Shown here piece after piece: positions 8,424 through 16,790 of a DNA stretch of 64,000 nt (within the stretch, counting starts at the first letter, position 1; every line of letters begins with the position of its first letter). The stretch spans positions 372,001 through 436,000 of the forward strand of contig NZ_JAPWHW010000001.1 of the NCBI RefSeq assembly GCF_028369135.1. The letters run 5' to 3'. The DNA comes from Roseovarius sp. ZX-A-9. GTDB taxonomy: Bacteria; Pseudomonadota; Alphaproteobacteria; Rhodobacterales; Rhodobacteraceae. The notes under the pieces were generated by a model that worked only from the letters and a program-made list of their open reading frames with translations, was not told where the DNA came from and searched no databases. A program made the translations under genes and the position numbers.

Positions 8424-9686
8424 ATGAACATCCTTATTCTCGGCAGCGGCGGGCGTGAACACAGCCTTGCCTGGGCCGTCTTGCAAAACCCCAAATGCGA
8501 CCGCCTGATGGTGGCCCCCGGCAATGCCGGTATTGCCGGCATCGCAGAATGTGCCGCACTCGACATCATGGACGGCAGCGCCGTAGTAGGCTTCGCCGAA
8601 GAAGAATCGATTGATCTTGTGATCGTCGGCCCCGAGGCGCCACTGGCCGCCGGCGTCGCCGACCGGCTGCGCGAGGCGGGCGTTCTGACATTCGGCCCCT
8701 CCGCCGCCGCCGCCCAGTTGGAAGCATCCAAACGCTTTACCAAAGAAATCTGCGCCGCTTCAGGCGCGCCCACCGCCAGCTATGGCCATTTCACCGATGC
8801 CGCAGCCGCCCACGCCCATGTTGACGCAACTGGCGTGCCAACGGTGATCAAGGCCGACGGTCTGGCCGCAGGCAAGGGCGTGATCATCGCAGAGACACTC
8901 GAACAGGCCCATGCCGCGATCGACGACATGTTCGGCGGTGCGTTTGGCGGCGCGGGCGCCGAGGTGGTGATCGAGGAATTCATGACCGGTGAAGAGGCCT
9001 CTCTCTTTGTCCTTTGCGACGGCAAGGACATCCTGTCCATCGGCACCGCGCAGGACCACAAGCGCGTCGGCGAGGGCGATACCGGCCCCAACACCGGCGG
9101 CATGGGCGCCTATTCGCCCGCCCCAGTCCTCAGCCCCGAAATCCAAGCGCGCGCGATGGACGAGATCATTCGTCCCACAATGGCCGAAATGGCCAAACGA
9201 GGCATGCCGTTTCAGGGCGTGCTCTACGCCGGCCTGATGATTGAGGACGGCGCCCCGCGTCTGGTCGAATACAATGTCCGCTTCGGCGATCCCGAATGCC
9301 AGGTGCTGATGATGCGCCTTGGCGCACAGGCGATGGACCTAATGCATGCCGCAGCCGACGGGCGGTTGGCAGAGTGCAAGGCGGAATGGGCCGACGACCA
9401 CGCCCTGACCGTGGTGCTGGCGGCAAATGGCTATCCCGGCGACTACGTCAAGGGCAGCGTGATCCGCGGGTTGGAAACCTGCCCCGAGGACAGTTTCAAC
9501 ATGGTCTTTCACGCCGGGACCGCCCGCACCAACGGTGAGATCGTCGCCAATGGTGGCCGTGTCCTCAACGTGACCGCCCGTGGCGCCAGCTTGCAAGAAG
9601 CGCGCGACCGCGCCTATGCGATGGTCGACCAGATCGACTGGCCCGAGGGGTTCTGCCGCCGCGATATCGGCTGGCGCGCCTTGTGA
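8424..9686 (+). CDS. purD: Phosphoribosylamine-glycine ligase (GAR synthetase)
   Basis: 420 residues, normal for PurD. The start is the ATG at 8424 with GCGGAG upstream; a GTG two codons earlier is less likely. Diagnostic blocks: ILGSGGREHSLAWA at the N-terminus, VGPEAPLAAGVADRLREAG near residue 68, the ATP-grasp loop KADGLAAGKGV near residue 142, and YNVRFGDPECQ near residue 285. The enzyme joins glycine to 5-phosphoribosylamine using ATP, the second step of purine synthesis. It stands as a single gene, divergent from xseA, as is common in Rhodobacteraceae. Confidence 0.96.
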   Translation: MNILILGSGGREHSLAWAVLQNPKCDRLMVAPGNAGIAGIAECAALDIMDGSAVVGFAEEESIDLVIVGPEAPLAAGVADRLREAGVLTFGPSAAAAQLEASKRFTKEICAASGAPTASYGHFTDAAAAHAHVDATGVPTVIKADGLAAGKGVIIAETLEQAHAAIDDMFGGAFGGAGAEVVIEEFMTGEEASLFVLCDGKDILSIGTAQDHKRVGEGDTGPNTGGMGAYSPAPVLSPEIQARAMDEIIRPTMAEMAKRGMPFQGVLYAGLMIEDGAPRLVEYNVRFGDPECQVLMMRLGAQAMDLMHAAADGRLAECKAEWADDHALTVVLAANGYPGDYVKGSVIRGLETCPEDSFNMVFHAGTARTNGEIVANGGRVLNVTARGASLQEARDRAYAMVDQIDWPEGFCRRDIGWRAL

Positions 9687-9725
9687 GGACTGGGCGAGAC
9701 AACAGGCCGGTCAGACGGTGATCCA

Positions 9726-10322
9726 ATGGACCGCATCAGCCTGAAGCCCGCGCTTCTCGCGCGCCGCGTCACCTACGAGATTGCGCCGGGCCATGTGGCG
9801 CAGCTCGCCAGGGACGGCACGGAAAACTGGCGTGTGGCCTACCGCGACCTCACATCGCTGAACTTCGTGCTGCACAGCATAGGTGGCAACCGAATGCGCC
9901 GGCTCGATCTGATATTCGATCAGGGCCGCCACTCCATCGCGCTCAACCTTGGCATGCGCGTCGGCCGTGACGACCCCGACCGCATCGCGATCCGCCGTAT
10001 TCACAGCGCGGTTGCCGACGCTGTCCACGCGGCGCGCCCGGATATCGAGGTCGCCATTGGCGAACAGGGCGGCAACCGGATCGCGATGTTTGCCCTTGGC
10101 GTCATCACGCTGCTTTTCGCTGTCGGAATGGCAATCGCGATTTATGCCACGGACGTGCCGATGGACCGCGCCGCCGGGGCCGTGGTGCCGATGGGATTCA
10201 TGGTTCTGCTGGGTGGCTTCTTTGCCCACAAGCACGCGCCGTGGCGTGCGCCGATCACGCTACCGGTTCAGGCATTCGCGGTGATGATGGCGGCCGACGC
10301 CGCGCCTTCGCCCAAGACCTGA
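9726..10322 (+). CDS. Uncharacterised protein with two C-terminal membrane helices
   Basis: 198 residues, family not recognised. Residues 1 to about 115 look soluble and basic (SLNFVLHSIGGNRMRRLDLI). Two hydrophobic helices follow, residues about 118-140 (IAMFALGVITLLFAVGMAIA) and 148-166 (AAGAVVPMGFMVLLGGFFA). The start lies 39 nt after the purD stop on the same strand, so it may be co-transcribed with purD. No catalytic motif is seen. I would call it a cytosol-facing small membrane protein of unknown role. Confidence 0.65.
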   Translation: MDRISLKPALLARRVTYEIAPGHVAQLARDGTENWRVAYRDLTSLNFVLHSIGGNRMRRLDLIFDQGRHSIALNLGMRVGRDDPDRIAIRRIHSAVADAVHAARPDIEVAIGEQGGNRIAMFALGVITLLFAVGMAIAIYATDVPMDRAAGAVVPMGFMVLLGGFFAHKHAPWRAPITLPVQAFAVMMAADAAPSPKT

Positions 10323-10331
10323 ACCGCCCAC

Positions 10332-11084
10332 TCAATCCCGGCAGGTCATCGCCCGCGCCAGACTGTCCTTGCCGGTATAGCGGGCAATTTCGCGCGCCTT
10401 CAGCCCTTGGGAACTCGAATAGGTGGTGGCCATCACCCGCGACCAATCGGCATTGGCGGTGATCATCTCGGGCTGCGCACCACAAGTCCGGATGCCGCCC
10501 GGAATGTCGGGCCAGCCGATGCGATGGTTGGTCAACCCGTCCAGATCGGCCAGATGGCGGAGCGCGCCGTCGCTAAATTGCCAAAGCCGCAAACGCTTAG
10601 CCAGATGTGGCCGGTCGATATAGGCGATCTCGACCCGGCCATCCTGATCGAGGTCCGCCGCGCCGATCGGCGCCAGCCAGCGGTGGCTCTGCCCGATATA
10701 GGGGGTCGCGTCGATCAGCCCGGCACCGCCGTAAATTGCCAGCCGCGCGCCCCGGTCGAGATCACTTTCCACCACGATGGCCGCGCGCCCCACTTGCCCG
10801 CCCAAGTCGACGACACGTGGCGCGATATCCTCGAAAACCCGTGTCACGGGCAGGCGAATGACGACGCTCCGCCGGGTGATCCGCGCGCAATCGGCGCAGG
10901 CGTCCAGCACCAACTCCAGCGCGCCCCATTCCACAGCGTCGCCCAGCACGCCGTGCTGGTACCGCGTGGTCGGCTCGCTGTAGCGGGCTGTCAGAACCTC
11001 GGTGCGCTGGCCGGAAGCGGCCGCGCCCCAGGCCCCCGGTGCCATCAGCACCAACAGGCCCAGGATCAGCGCGCCGAGGCGCAT
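10332..11084 (-). CDS. Secreted protein with an FG-GAP/VCBS-type calcium-binding repeat
   Basis: 250 residues from the ATG at 11084, which sits one base after the stop of the ferredoxin gene; an ATG 11 codons earlier would add a polar stretch before the signal peptide. Residues 1 to about 22 form a signal peptide (LGLLVLMAPGAWGAAA). Near residue 160 AADLDQDGRVEIAYID matches the FG-GAP/VCBS loop (DxDxDGxxE). Cysteine pairs (ACADC, and CGAQ...C near the end) suggest disulphides and an exported location. This family is widespread in Rhodobacteraceae with no assigned activity. It is probably co-transcribed with the ferredoxin gene. Confidence 0.75.
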   Translation of the reverse strand: MRLGALILGLLVLMAPGAWGAAASGQRTEVLTARYSEPTTRYQHGVLGDAVEWGALELVLDACADCARITRRSVVIRLPVTRVFEDIAPRVVDLGGQVGRAAIVVESDLDRGARLAIYGGAGLIDATPYIGQSHRWLAPIGAADLDQDGRVEIAYIDRPHLAKRLRLWQFSDGALRHLADLDGLTNHRIGWPDIPGGIRTCGAQPEMITANADWSRVMATTYSSSQGLKAREIARYTGKDSLARAMTCRD

Positions 11085-11085
11085 G

Positions 11086-11424
<339 letters not shown>

Positions 11425-11633
11425 TTATTCCAATCCCGCCGCTTTCGTATCTGTCGGAGATAGGCCAGACCAGCCTCTTTTGCGACTCCGCGTCAACAGA
11501 GATGCGACAAAATCAGCTTTTTCTCGGTTTGTTCCCACCCACGCGACGCCGGGCACCCCCACCGCCGCCTTTCGCATCAAGGTAAAAGCCGCTAACCTGT
11601 CGTGAAAAATACGCTCCAGAGGCCCGAGCCCCC

Positions 11634-12164
11634 ATGCGCCGAAACAACTTCTTGTTGCTGCTGATCGCGGTCGGTCTCGTGTCGGGATGCGACGCCCCGC
11701 TGCCCGGCAGCCCGGGCGAGCCTGCACTGGTCCAGACCCTCGCCGAAGCGCCGCCCGGCGCGGCCCCCGGCACCTGCTGGGGCAAGGTGGTGACGCCCGC
11801 AGTGATCGAAACCGTCACTGACCAGATCATCCTGCAACCGGCCGAAGTGCTGGCCGATGGCACCGTCATCACCCCCGCCATCTACAAGACCGAGACCCAT
11901 CAGGTCATCGTGCAGGAACGCAAGGCGACATGGTTCGAAACCCTTTGCGCCGCTGATCTTACACACGAATTCGTGGCGTCACTGCAGCGCGCGCTCCTGG
12001 CGCGAAATCTCTATCGCGGGCAGATCAACGGCCAGATGGATGCCCGCACCCGCGCCGCAGTGCGCCGCTATCAAAAGCCCGAGGGGCTGGACAGCGGCAT
12101 CCTGTCCTTGGCTGCGGCACGACGTCTGGGGCTGGTGGCAATACCGCGGTCCGAAACGCTTTAG
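11634..12164 (+). CDS. Lipoprotein with a C-terminal peptidoglycan-binding domain
   Basis: 176 residues. The N-terminus is a lipoprotein signal: basic MRRNN, hydrophobic LLLLIAVG, lipobox LVSG followed by Cys20. The middle repeats a motif, VVTPAVIETVTDQIILQPA then VITPAIYKTETHQVIVQ, a short internal duplication. Residues about 120-172 are a PG_binding_1 domain (LQRALLARNLYRGQINGQMD, then TRAAVRRYQ). It should be anchored by lipid in the outer or inner membrane and contact murein. The 3' end overlaps the convergent SGNH hydrolase gene by four bases. Confidence 0.8.
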   Translation: MRRNNFLLLLIAVGLVSGCDAPLPGSPGEPALVQTLAEAPPGAAPGTCWGKVVTPAVIETVTDQIILQPAEVLADGTVITPAIYKTETHQVIVQERKATWFETLCAADLTHEFVASLQRALLARNLYRGQINGQMDARTRAAVRRYQKPEGLDSGILSLAAARRLGLVAIPRSETL

Positions 12165-12853
12165 CGCCCCGTCTCGACCGCTTTGATCGTCGCCGCCACA
12201 CGTTGCCCGATGGCACGGCTACCCTTCAGCGACGGGTGGATCATGTCCACCGCGTGAAACGACACATCGCCATGCGGCACCATATCGGCAATCGAGACAT
12301 AATAGAATCCGTCGACCAGTGCAGCGAGCCGCTTCAACCGACGCTCCAACTCGTCACCGTCATCGCGGCAATGCTCGATCGGCGAGCCCGCGCCGGGGCT
12401 GCGCAAGTAACCGACATAGGCCACCTTGGCTCCGGTACGACGCAGCTTGACAATCAGCTTGGCAATCTCGCCGGCGTTGCCCTTTTCGCTGATCAACTGG
12501 CTCATCCGCCGGTGGCAGCGGCTGCATCCACAGCCCAGCCATAGATCGTTGCCCCCACCGTTCAGCACGATCCAGTCCCAGTCCCCTTCGCGGTACTGGC
12601 GTCCGATATTCAGCCCCAGCGACCCGGTGATCGGCAACCGATAGATGATCCGCGCGCCCATCACCGACTGATCGGTGACCTTCGCCCGCAACGCGCGGGC
12701 AATCGCATGCGACACCGCCCGCCGCGACACCCGGTGCGAGGCCATCATCGAATCGCCCATCACCAGAATCCGCAGCGGCCCGTCCGCCCGCAACGGCGCG
12801 GCGTGAAATGTCATCAACAACGCGATGAAGCTGGCCAGGATAATGCGATGCAT
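12161..12853 (-). CDS. Secreted SGNH/GDSL-family hydrolase
   Basis: 230 residues from the ATG at 12853, where a signal peptide begins (MHRIILASFIALLMTFHAAP). SGNH landmarks: block I VMGDSMMA near residue 33 with the nucleophilic Ser, block III GGGND near residue 100, and block V DMIHPS near residue 209 with Asp and His. A CGCSRCHRR segment and another Cys later suggest disulphides. These enzymes hydrolyse esters of sugars, lipids or peptidoglycan in the periplasm. It is closest in style to DUF459-like periplasmic members; the substrate is unknown. Confidence 0.75.
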   Translation of the reverse strand: MHRIILASFIALLMTFHAAPLRADGPLRILVMGDSMMASHRVSRRAVSHAIARALRAKVTDQSVMGARIIYRLPITGSLGLNIGRQYREGDWDWIVLNGGGNDLWLGCGCSRCHRRMSQLISEKGNAGEIAKLIVKLRRTGAKVAYVGYLRSPGAGSPIEHCRDDGDELERRLKRLAALVDGFYYVSIADMVPHGDVSFHAVDMIHPSLKGSRAIGQRVAATIKAVETGR

Positions 12854-12964
12854 GCGTCGGAAATACTTTCTGAACTGCTCGGTTGGCAGGCCTCTGCAGG
12901 CCACGTTCGCAGGCAGATTACCCTTTCCGAACCGTGGCGCGCAACCGCAGACTGGCGGCCCGGT

Positions 12965-14062
12965 TCAGGCGATTCCGCCCTTGATCAACCGGTCAGCCAG
13001 TTGCGCATAGGCCTCGGCCATCGGGCCGCTTCCCGCCGCAATCGGCGTACCGCTGTCACCGGCCAGCCGCGTGTCCAGATCAATCGGCAAGGCCCCGAGG
13101 AACGGCAGACCCAGCTTTTCCGCCTCCTTTTCGACACCACCATGGCCGAAGATCTGCGCCTCATGCCCACAATTGGGACAGTGGAAGGTCGACATGTTCT
13201 CAATCAGCCCCAGAATCGGGGTCTTCAGCGTGTTGAACATGTCCATCGCCTTGCGCGCGTCCAGCAGCGCCACGTCCTGCGGCGTCGATACGACAATCGC
13301 GCCGGTCGGCTCTGCCTTCTGACACAGCGTCAGTTGCACATCGCCCGTTCCCGGCGGCAGATCGACGATCAGAACATCCAGATCGCCCCAGTTCACCTGC
13401 GAGATCATCTGCTGCAGCGCGCCCATCAGCATCGGCCCGCGCCACACCACGGCCTTGTCCGGGTCCAGCATCAGACCGATAGACATCATCGTGACGCCAT
13501 GCGCGTGCAGCGGCTCGATGATCTTGCCATCGGGGCTGGCGGGGCGCTTGTTCACGCCCATCATGCGCGGCTGGCTGGGGCCGTAGATATCAGCATCCAG
13601 CAGACCGACCCGCCGCCCGGCCCGTGCCAGCGCCACCGCAAGGTTGGACGATACCGTGGATTTTCCCACGCCGCCCTTGCCTGACCCGACCGCGATGATC
13701 GAGGCCACGCTGGCAGGCTTCAAAGTGCCCTGCGTCTGCTTGGGATGGCCGCCGACCTTCAGGCTGGGTGGGGCTCCGCCCGGCCCGCCGGTGACTGGCG
13801 GGGCCTTGGCCGAAGGGCCATGCGCGGTCAGCGCCACGCTGACCTTGGTCACACCTTCCATCGCGGCGATCGCCCGTTCGGCTGCAGCGCGCAGCGGCTC
13901 CATCTGGCGGGCAATCTCGGGGGTGGGCGCTTCGATCACGAATCGCACCTCTGTGCCCTCGACACTCAGCGCGCGCACCATGTCGCGGCTGATCAGGGTC
14001 CCGCCATCCGGCAATTCCAACTCGGCCAGCCGGGCTTCTACTTCGGCGCGCTCTACACTCAT
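12965..14062 (-). CDS. Mrp/ApbC-type iron-sulfur cluster carrier ATPase
   Basis: 365 residues. An N-terminal DUF59/FeS-assembly domain (residues 1-85) precedes a P-loop NTPase. The deviant Walker A is [18 protein letters not shown] near residue 125, followed by [17 protein letters not shown] and [16 protein letters not shown]. The CxxC motif needed for cluster binding is [14 protein letters not shown]. This family transfers Fe-S clusters to target apoproteins in the cytosol. Single gene, divergent from the DUF1127-sRNA locus. Confidence 0.93.
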   Translation of the reverse strand: MSVERAEVEARLAELELPDGGTLISRDMVRALSVEGTEVRFVIEAPTPEIARQMEPLRAAAERAIAAMEGVTKVSVALTAHGPSAKAPPVTGGPGGAPPSLKVGGHPKQTQGTLKPASVASIIAVGSGKGGVGKSTVSSNLAVALARAGRRVGLLDADIYGPSQPRMMGVNKRPASPDGKIIEPLHAHGVTMMSIGLMLDPDKAVVWRGPMLMGALQQMISQVNWGDLDVLIVDLPPGTGDVQLTLCQKAEPTGAIVVSTPQDVALLDARKAMDMFNTLKTPILGLIENMSTFHCPNCGHEAQIFGHGGVEKEAEKLGLPFLGALPIDLDTRLAGDSGTPIAAGSGPMAEAYAQLADRLIKGGIA

Positions 14063-14444
14063 GCCTGATCTCCTGTCGCTGCTGGTAAAATGGGCTTCTC
14101 GCGTTTTCCCTGCATCAGGAAAAGCGGAAAAAGCCGCGTCAGTTCTGGGATGTCGGTATTTTGCACCTGATCTGCAACGCCGGGCAGATGCAACGGCCTT
14201 TTGGTCGCAGGGCGTCGCGCAGTATCCACGCAGTTCCTTCGCTTGGTGCGAAAAATTTACAGATCGCTGATTTTCAAGGCAGCACTAACTATTTATAGGG
14301 CAGCATTACTTATGCAATTGCTGCATAGCGGCATTGAGAATTCGGTCATTGTGCATGTGCAGCATTTCACTATCTATTGCAGACAACATGAAAACGACGG
14401 TTCGCCCGAATGCGAGCCATGAAAACCGAAAGTAGGACCAAGCG
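14063..14444. other. 382-nt intergenic regulatory stretch upstream of the DUF1127-sRNA locus
   Basis: The right half is markedly AT-richer than its surroundings (about 14255-14390) and contains GCAATTGC and several near-repeats of TGCA around 14308-14366. This is where the promoter of the DUF1127-CcsR transcript should lie; in Rhodobacter sphaeroides the equivalent promoter depends on RpoHI/RpoHII, but I cannot fix the -35/-10 here by eye. A 15-codon open frame (14388-14435) ends just before the DUF1127 gene. The left half holds the Mrp promoter on the minus strand. Confidence 0.5.
14388..14435 (+). CDS. Possible 15-codon upstream ORF before the DUF1127 gene
   Basis: ATG at 14388 to TAG at 14433-14435. 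The TAG overlaps the AGGA ribosome site of the DUF1127 gene, so ribosomes ending here would be placed on that site. Its own ribosome site is weak. It may be chance; no codon evidence is possible at this length. Confidence 0.25.
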   Translation: MKTTVRPNASHENRK

Positions 14445-14672
14445 ATGATTATCGCAGCAAATGCCCTGATCCGCCGCTCCGGTCACAATCGTGGCCTTGG
14501 CAGCATCTGGAACGAGATGAAATTGGCCCGCGCCAAGCGCCGCGCCTACACAAAAACAATCAAGTCGCTCTCGAGCCTGAGCGACCGGGATCTCAAGGAT
14601 CTCGGGATCGCCCGCTGCCAGATCGCCGGCAAGGCTTTCGACTGCGTCTACGAAACAAGCCGCCGAGCTTGA
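14445..14672 (+). CDS. Small basic DUF1127 protein, CcaF1-like
   Basis: 75 residues, rich in Arg and Lys. Residues about 40-66 show the DUF1127 signature (LSSLSDRDLKDLGIARCQI). The start has AGGA seven bases upstream. Directly after it come four CCTCCTCCC hairpins, the same gene order as ccaF1-ccsR1-4 of Rhodobacter sphaeroides, where the DUF1127 protein binds RNA and helps mature the sRNAs. I therefore infer an RNA-binding role and a shared, stress-induced transcript. The symbol ccaF1 is not assigned because orthology cannot be tested here. Confidence 0.85.
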   Translation: MIIAANALIRRSGHNRGLGSIWNEMKLARAKRRAYTKTIKSLSSLSDRDLKDLGIARCQIAGKAFDCVYETSRRA

Positions 14673-14680
14673 CGAGATCG

Positions 14681-14710
14681 GATGTCCCGCTCCTCCTCCC
14701 TAGGGGCATC
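14681..14710 (+). ncRNA. CcsR/cuckoo-type sRNA hairpin 1
   Basis: Arms GATGTCCC (14681-14688) and GGGGCATC (14703-14710) pair over 8 bp including one G-U. The loop is GCTCCTCCTCCCTA, which exposes CCTCCTCCC, complementary to Shine-Dalgarno sequences. It starts within 10 nt of the DUF1127 stop, so the sRNA is probably processed from the mRNA 3' end. Confidence 0.8.
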
Positions 14711-14716
14711 TGAGAT

Positions 14717-14754
14717 GGCTGCGACCCCGCTCCTCCTCCCTAGGGGTCGCAGCC
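14717..14754 (+). ncRNA. CcsR/cuckoo-type sRNA hairpin 2
   Basis: Perfect 12-bp stem GGCTGCGACCCC (14717-14728) with GGGGTCGCAGCC (14743-14754). The 14-nt loop is identical to hairpin 1 (GCTCCTCCTCCCTA), although the stems differ, which points to selection on the loop. A plain GGACCC/GGGTCC hairpin (14765-14780) without the motif follows. Confidence 0.85.
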
Positions 14755-14790
14755 CAAACCACCCGGACCCCACGGGGTCCACCCTGATCT

Positions 14791-14817
14791 GCCGGTTCGC
14801 TCCTCCCCTGAGCCGGC
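14791..14817 (+). ncRNA. CcsR/cuckoo-type sRNA hairpin 3
   Basis: Arms GCCGGTTC (14791-14798) and GAGCCGGC (14810-14817), 8 bp with one G-U. The 11-nt loop GCTCCTCCCCT carries a shorter version of the CCTCC motif. Confidence 0.75.
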
Positions 14818-14828
14818 GATAAAGAGAA

Positions 14829-14866
14829 CGGCGGCACCCCCTCCTCCCTGGGTGCCGTCGTTTTTT
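14829..14866 (+). ncRNA. CcsR/cuckoo-type sRNA hairpin 4, doubling as intrinsic terminator
   Basis: Eleven-bp stem, CGGCGGCACCC (14829-14839) with GGGTGCCGTCG (14850-14860), one G-U. The loop CCTCCTCCCT (14840-14849) keeps the motif. TTTTTT follows at 14861-14866, so this last hairpin also terminates the DUF1127-sRNA transcript. Confidence 0.85.
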
Positions 14867-15005
14867 GTTTTGGGCATAGGGGGAACCGGCCAACCGCGGC
14901 AGATACCCACAAAGCACCCGAATCGGGATCATATTCGGACGCCTCAAGGACTGGCGCCGCGTCGCGACACGATATGACCCTTGCCCCAAGGTCTGCCTGT
15001 CGGCC

Positions 15006-15025
15006 ATCGCCCCCGCAGGGGCGGT
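15006..15025. repeat. GC-rich hairpin between the sRNA array and the GlcG-like gene
   Basis: CGCCCC (15008-15013) and GGGGCG (15018-15023), extendable to 8 bp with a G-U, around a CGCA loop. No T-run. It lies between the end of the plus-strand sRNA transcript and the 3' end of the minus-strand catabolic operon and may stabilise that operon's mRNA. Nothing else is seen in 14867-15101. Confidence 0.45.
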
Positions 15026-15101
15026 CATCTATTTGTTATGCGGCCCGAGCCTGGAAGCTGCGCGCGGCCAACAAGGGCACCGCGTCGCCTCACAGGCCGG
15101 G

Positions 15102-15533
15102 TCAGCCGCCGTCGGCCTTCAGGCCAAGGCGCTCGATCGCGGCGATCGCGCAGGCTTCGTCATTGTCCGAGGTATCGCCAGTGATCCCGACCGCACCCAG
15201 GATCGGGCCCGCTTCGTCCTGCCGGATCAGCACACCGCCAGCGACGGGCACCAGCGACCCACCAGCCAGCCCATTCATCGCCTGGATGAAGAAGGGCTCG
15301 GTCTGCGCGCGCTTGAACAATGCGCGAGAGCCCAGCCCCATCGCCACCGCGCCGCGCGCCTTGCCCTGTGCGATATCGGGCCGCAGATTGCTGGTGCCAT
15401 CCTCGCGCGCCAGCGCGATCAGGTAGCCGCCCTGGTCGAGCACGGCCACCGTCAGCGGCTTCAACCCGTTGGCCTTGCGCCATTCCAGGCAGTGGCCGAT
15501 CAATTTCTGTGCGGTTTCAAGATCAAGTGACAT
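15102..15533 (-). CDS. GlcG/HbpS-family (DUF336) protein
   Basis: 143 residues from the ATG at 15533; a TTG two codons earlier sits closer to the AGGA site and could be the true start. The fold is marked by LTVAVLDQGGYLIALARED and the C-terminal GGVLIRQDEAGPILGAVGITGD, with GGSLVPVAGG between. The family includes GlcG, encoded with glycolate oxidase genes, and the haem-binding HbpS; its biochemical role in catabolic operons is not settled. Here it is the last gene of the aminotransferase-TRAP-crotonase-CoA-transferase operon, 51 nt after the CoA-transferase gene. Confidence 0.82.
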   Translation of the reverse strand: MSLDLETAQKLIGHCLEWRKANGLKPLTVAVLDQGGYLIALAREDGTSNLRPDIAQGKARGAVAMGLGSRALFKRAQTEPFFIQAMNGLAGGSLVPVAGGVLIRQDEAGPILGAVGITGDTSDNDEACAIAAIERLGLKADGG

Positions 15534-15584
15534 GGGCAAATAGTCCTTCCAACAGGCATCGCCGGGGCAGAGCCCGACGCAAGG

Positions 15585-16790
15585 TCATGGCGCAATCACG
15601 GCCTGCGCGTCAATCAGGGAGTCGATCCGTTCGCTGTCATAGCCCATCTCGCCGAGAACCTCCCGGCTATGTTGCCCCAGCAGTGGCGCAGGGCGATTTA
15701 TGCTGGCCTCGGTGCGGCTGAACTTGACCGGATGGCCGATGGTTTCGACCGGGCCGGCCTGCGGATGATCGACCGTCACGATCATCTCTCGGGCACGGGC
15801 CTGCGGATCGGCATGCATCTCAAGGATATCGTTGACGGGCCCCGCCGGCAGTTTCGCGGCCTCCATCCGGGCAAGCCAGTTCGCGGTTGTGTCCCTCGCC
15901 ATGTAGCCATCAAGCACGCCAACCAGCGCCGGCAGGTTGCGGATGCGCTGCAGGTTCGACGAGAACCGCGGATCGTCGTTCAGTTCGGGCGCGCCGATCA
16001 CATCGAGAAACCGCAGCCAGTTGCTTTGGTTCGCGGCACCGACATTGATCCAGCCATCGCTGGTCCGGAAGGATTGGTAGGGTGCGTTGAGCGGGTGGGC
16101 CGAGCCCAGCGGCTCGGGCTTTTCGCCGGTGGCAAAGGCAATGGCCGATTGCCAGTAGGTCTGCACGATCGCCGCCTCGAAGAGTGAGGTATCGACCTTC
16201 TGGCCACGTCCGGTCTTCAACCGTTCGGAATAGGCTGCAGAGATGCCCATGGCCGCAAGGATACCGGCATTGATATCCGAAATCGGCGCCGCGACCTTGA
16301 CCGGCGGGCGCCCCGGCCCTTCGCCGGTGATCGACATCAGCCCCGACATGCCCTGCGCGATCAGGTCGAAACCACCGCGCTCGGCATAGGGGCCGGTCCG
16401 GCCAAAGCCCGAGATCTCGCAATAAATCAGGCGGGGGTTCAGTTCGGCAAGGCTTTCATAGCCGAGGCCCAGCCGCTCCATCGCCCCCTTGCGGTAATTC
16501 TCGATCACCACATCGGCATCCATCAGCAGCTTGTGCAAGACCTCGACCGCCGCCGGATCCTTGAGGTTGAGCGCAATGCCGCGCTTGTTGCGATTCATCA
16601 TCATGTAGGCTGCGGATTCGCCGTTGATCTCGGGCGGGACAAAGCGCCGACTGTCATCACCGGTCGGCTTTTCCACCTTGATAACATCGGCACCCATATC
16701 GGCCAGCATGAGCCCGCAGACCGGGCCAGCCATGATATGGGCCAGTTCAATCACCCGCATACCGCTAAGCGGGCCGGTCGCGACGGTCAT
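15585..16790 (-). CDS. CaiB/BaiF-family (class III) CoA-transferase
   Basis: 401 residues, normal for the family. The N-terminal block GMRVIELAHIMAGPVCGLML and MGADVIKVEKPTGDDSR is diagnostic. The catalytic aspartate is most likely the Asp of RGGFDLIAQGMSG, as in formyl-CoA transferase. Class III enzymes move CoA between two carboxylates without release. The start overlaps the stop of the crotonase gene by four bases, so the two are coupled and should act on the same acyl-CoA. The particular acid is not readable; oxalate-, mesaconate-, citramalate- and carnitine-type members share this fold. Confidence 0.88.
   Translation of the reverse strand: MTVATGPLSGMRVIELAHIMAGPVCGLMLADMGADVIKVEKPTGDDSRRFVPPEINGESAAYMMMNRNKRGIALNLKDPAAVEVLHKLLMDADVVIENYRKGAMERLGLGYESLAELNPRLIYCEISGFGRTGPYAERGGFDLIAQGMSGLMSITGEGPGRPPVKVAAPISDINAGILAAMGISAAYSERLKTGRGQKVDTSLFEAAIVQTYWQSAIAFATGEKPEPLGSAHPLNAPYQSFRTSDGWINVGAANQSNWLRFLDVIGAPELNDDPRFSSNLQRIRNLPALVGVLDGYMARDTTANWLARMEAAKLPAGPVNDILEMHADPQARAREMIVTVDHPQAGPVETIGHPVKFSRTEASINRPAPLLGQHSREVLGEMGYDSERIDSLIDAQAVIAP

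Noticed and set aside
14681..14866. Repeated CTCCTCC units as a possible CRISPR array
   Set aside because: The repeated part is a loop within hairpins that have different stems, spacing is irregular, there are no spacer-like sequences or cas genes, and the order matches a known sRNA locus.
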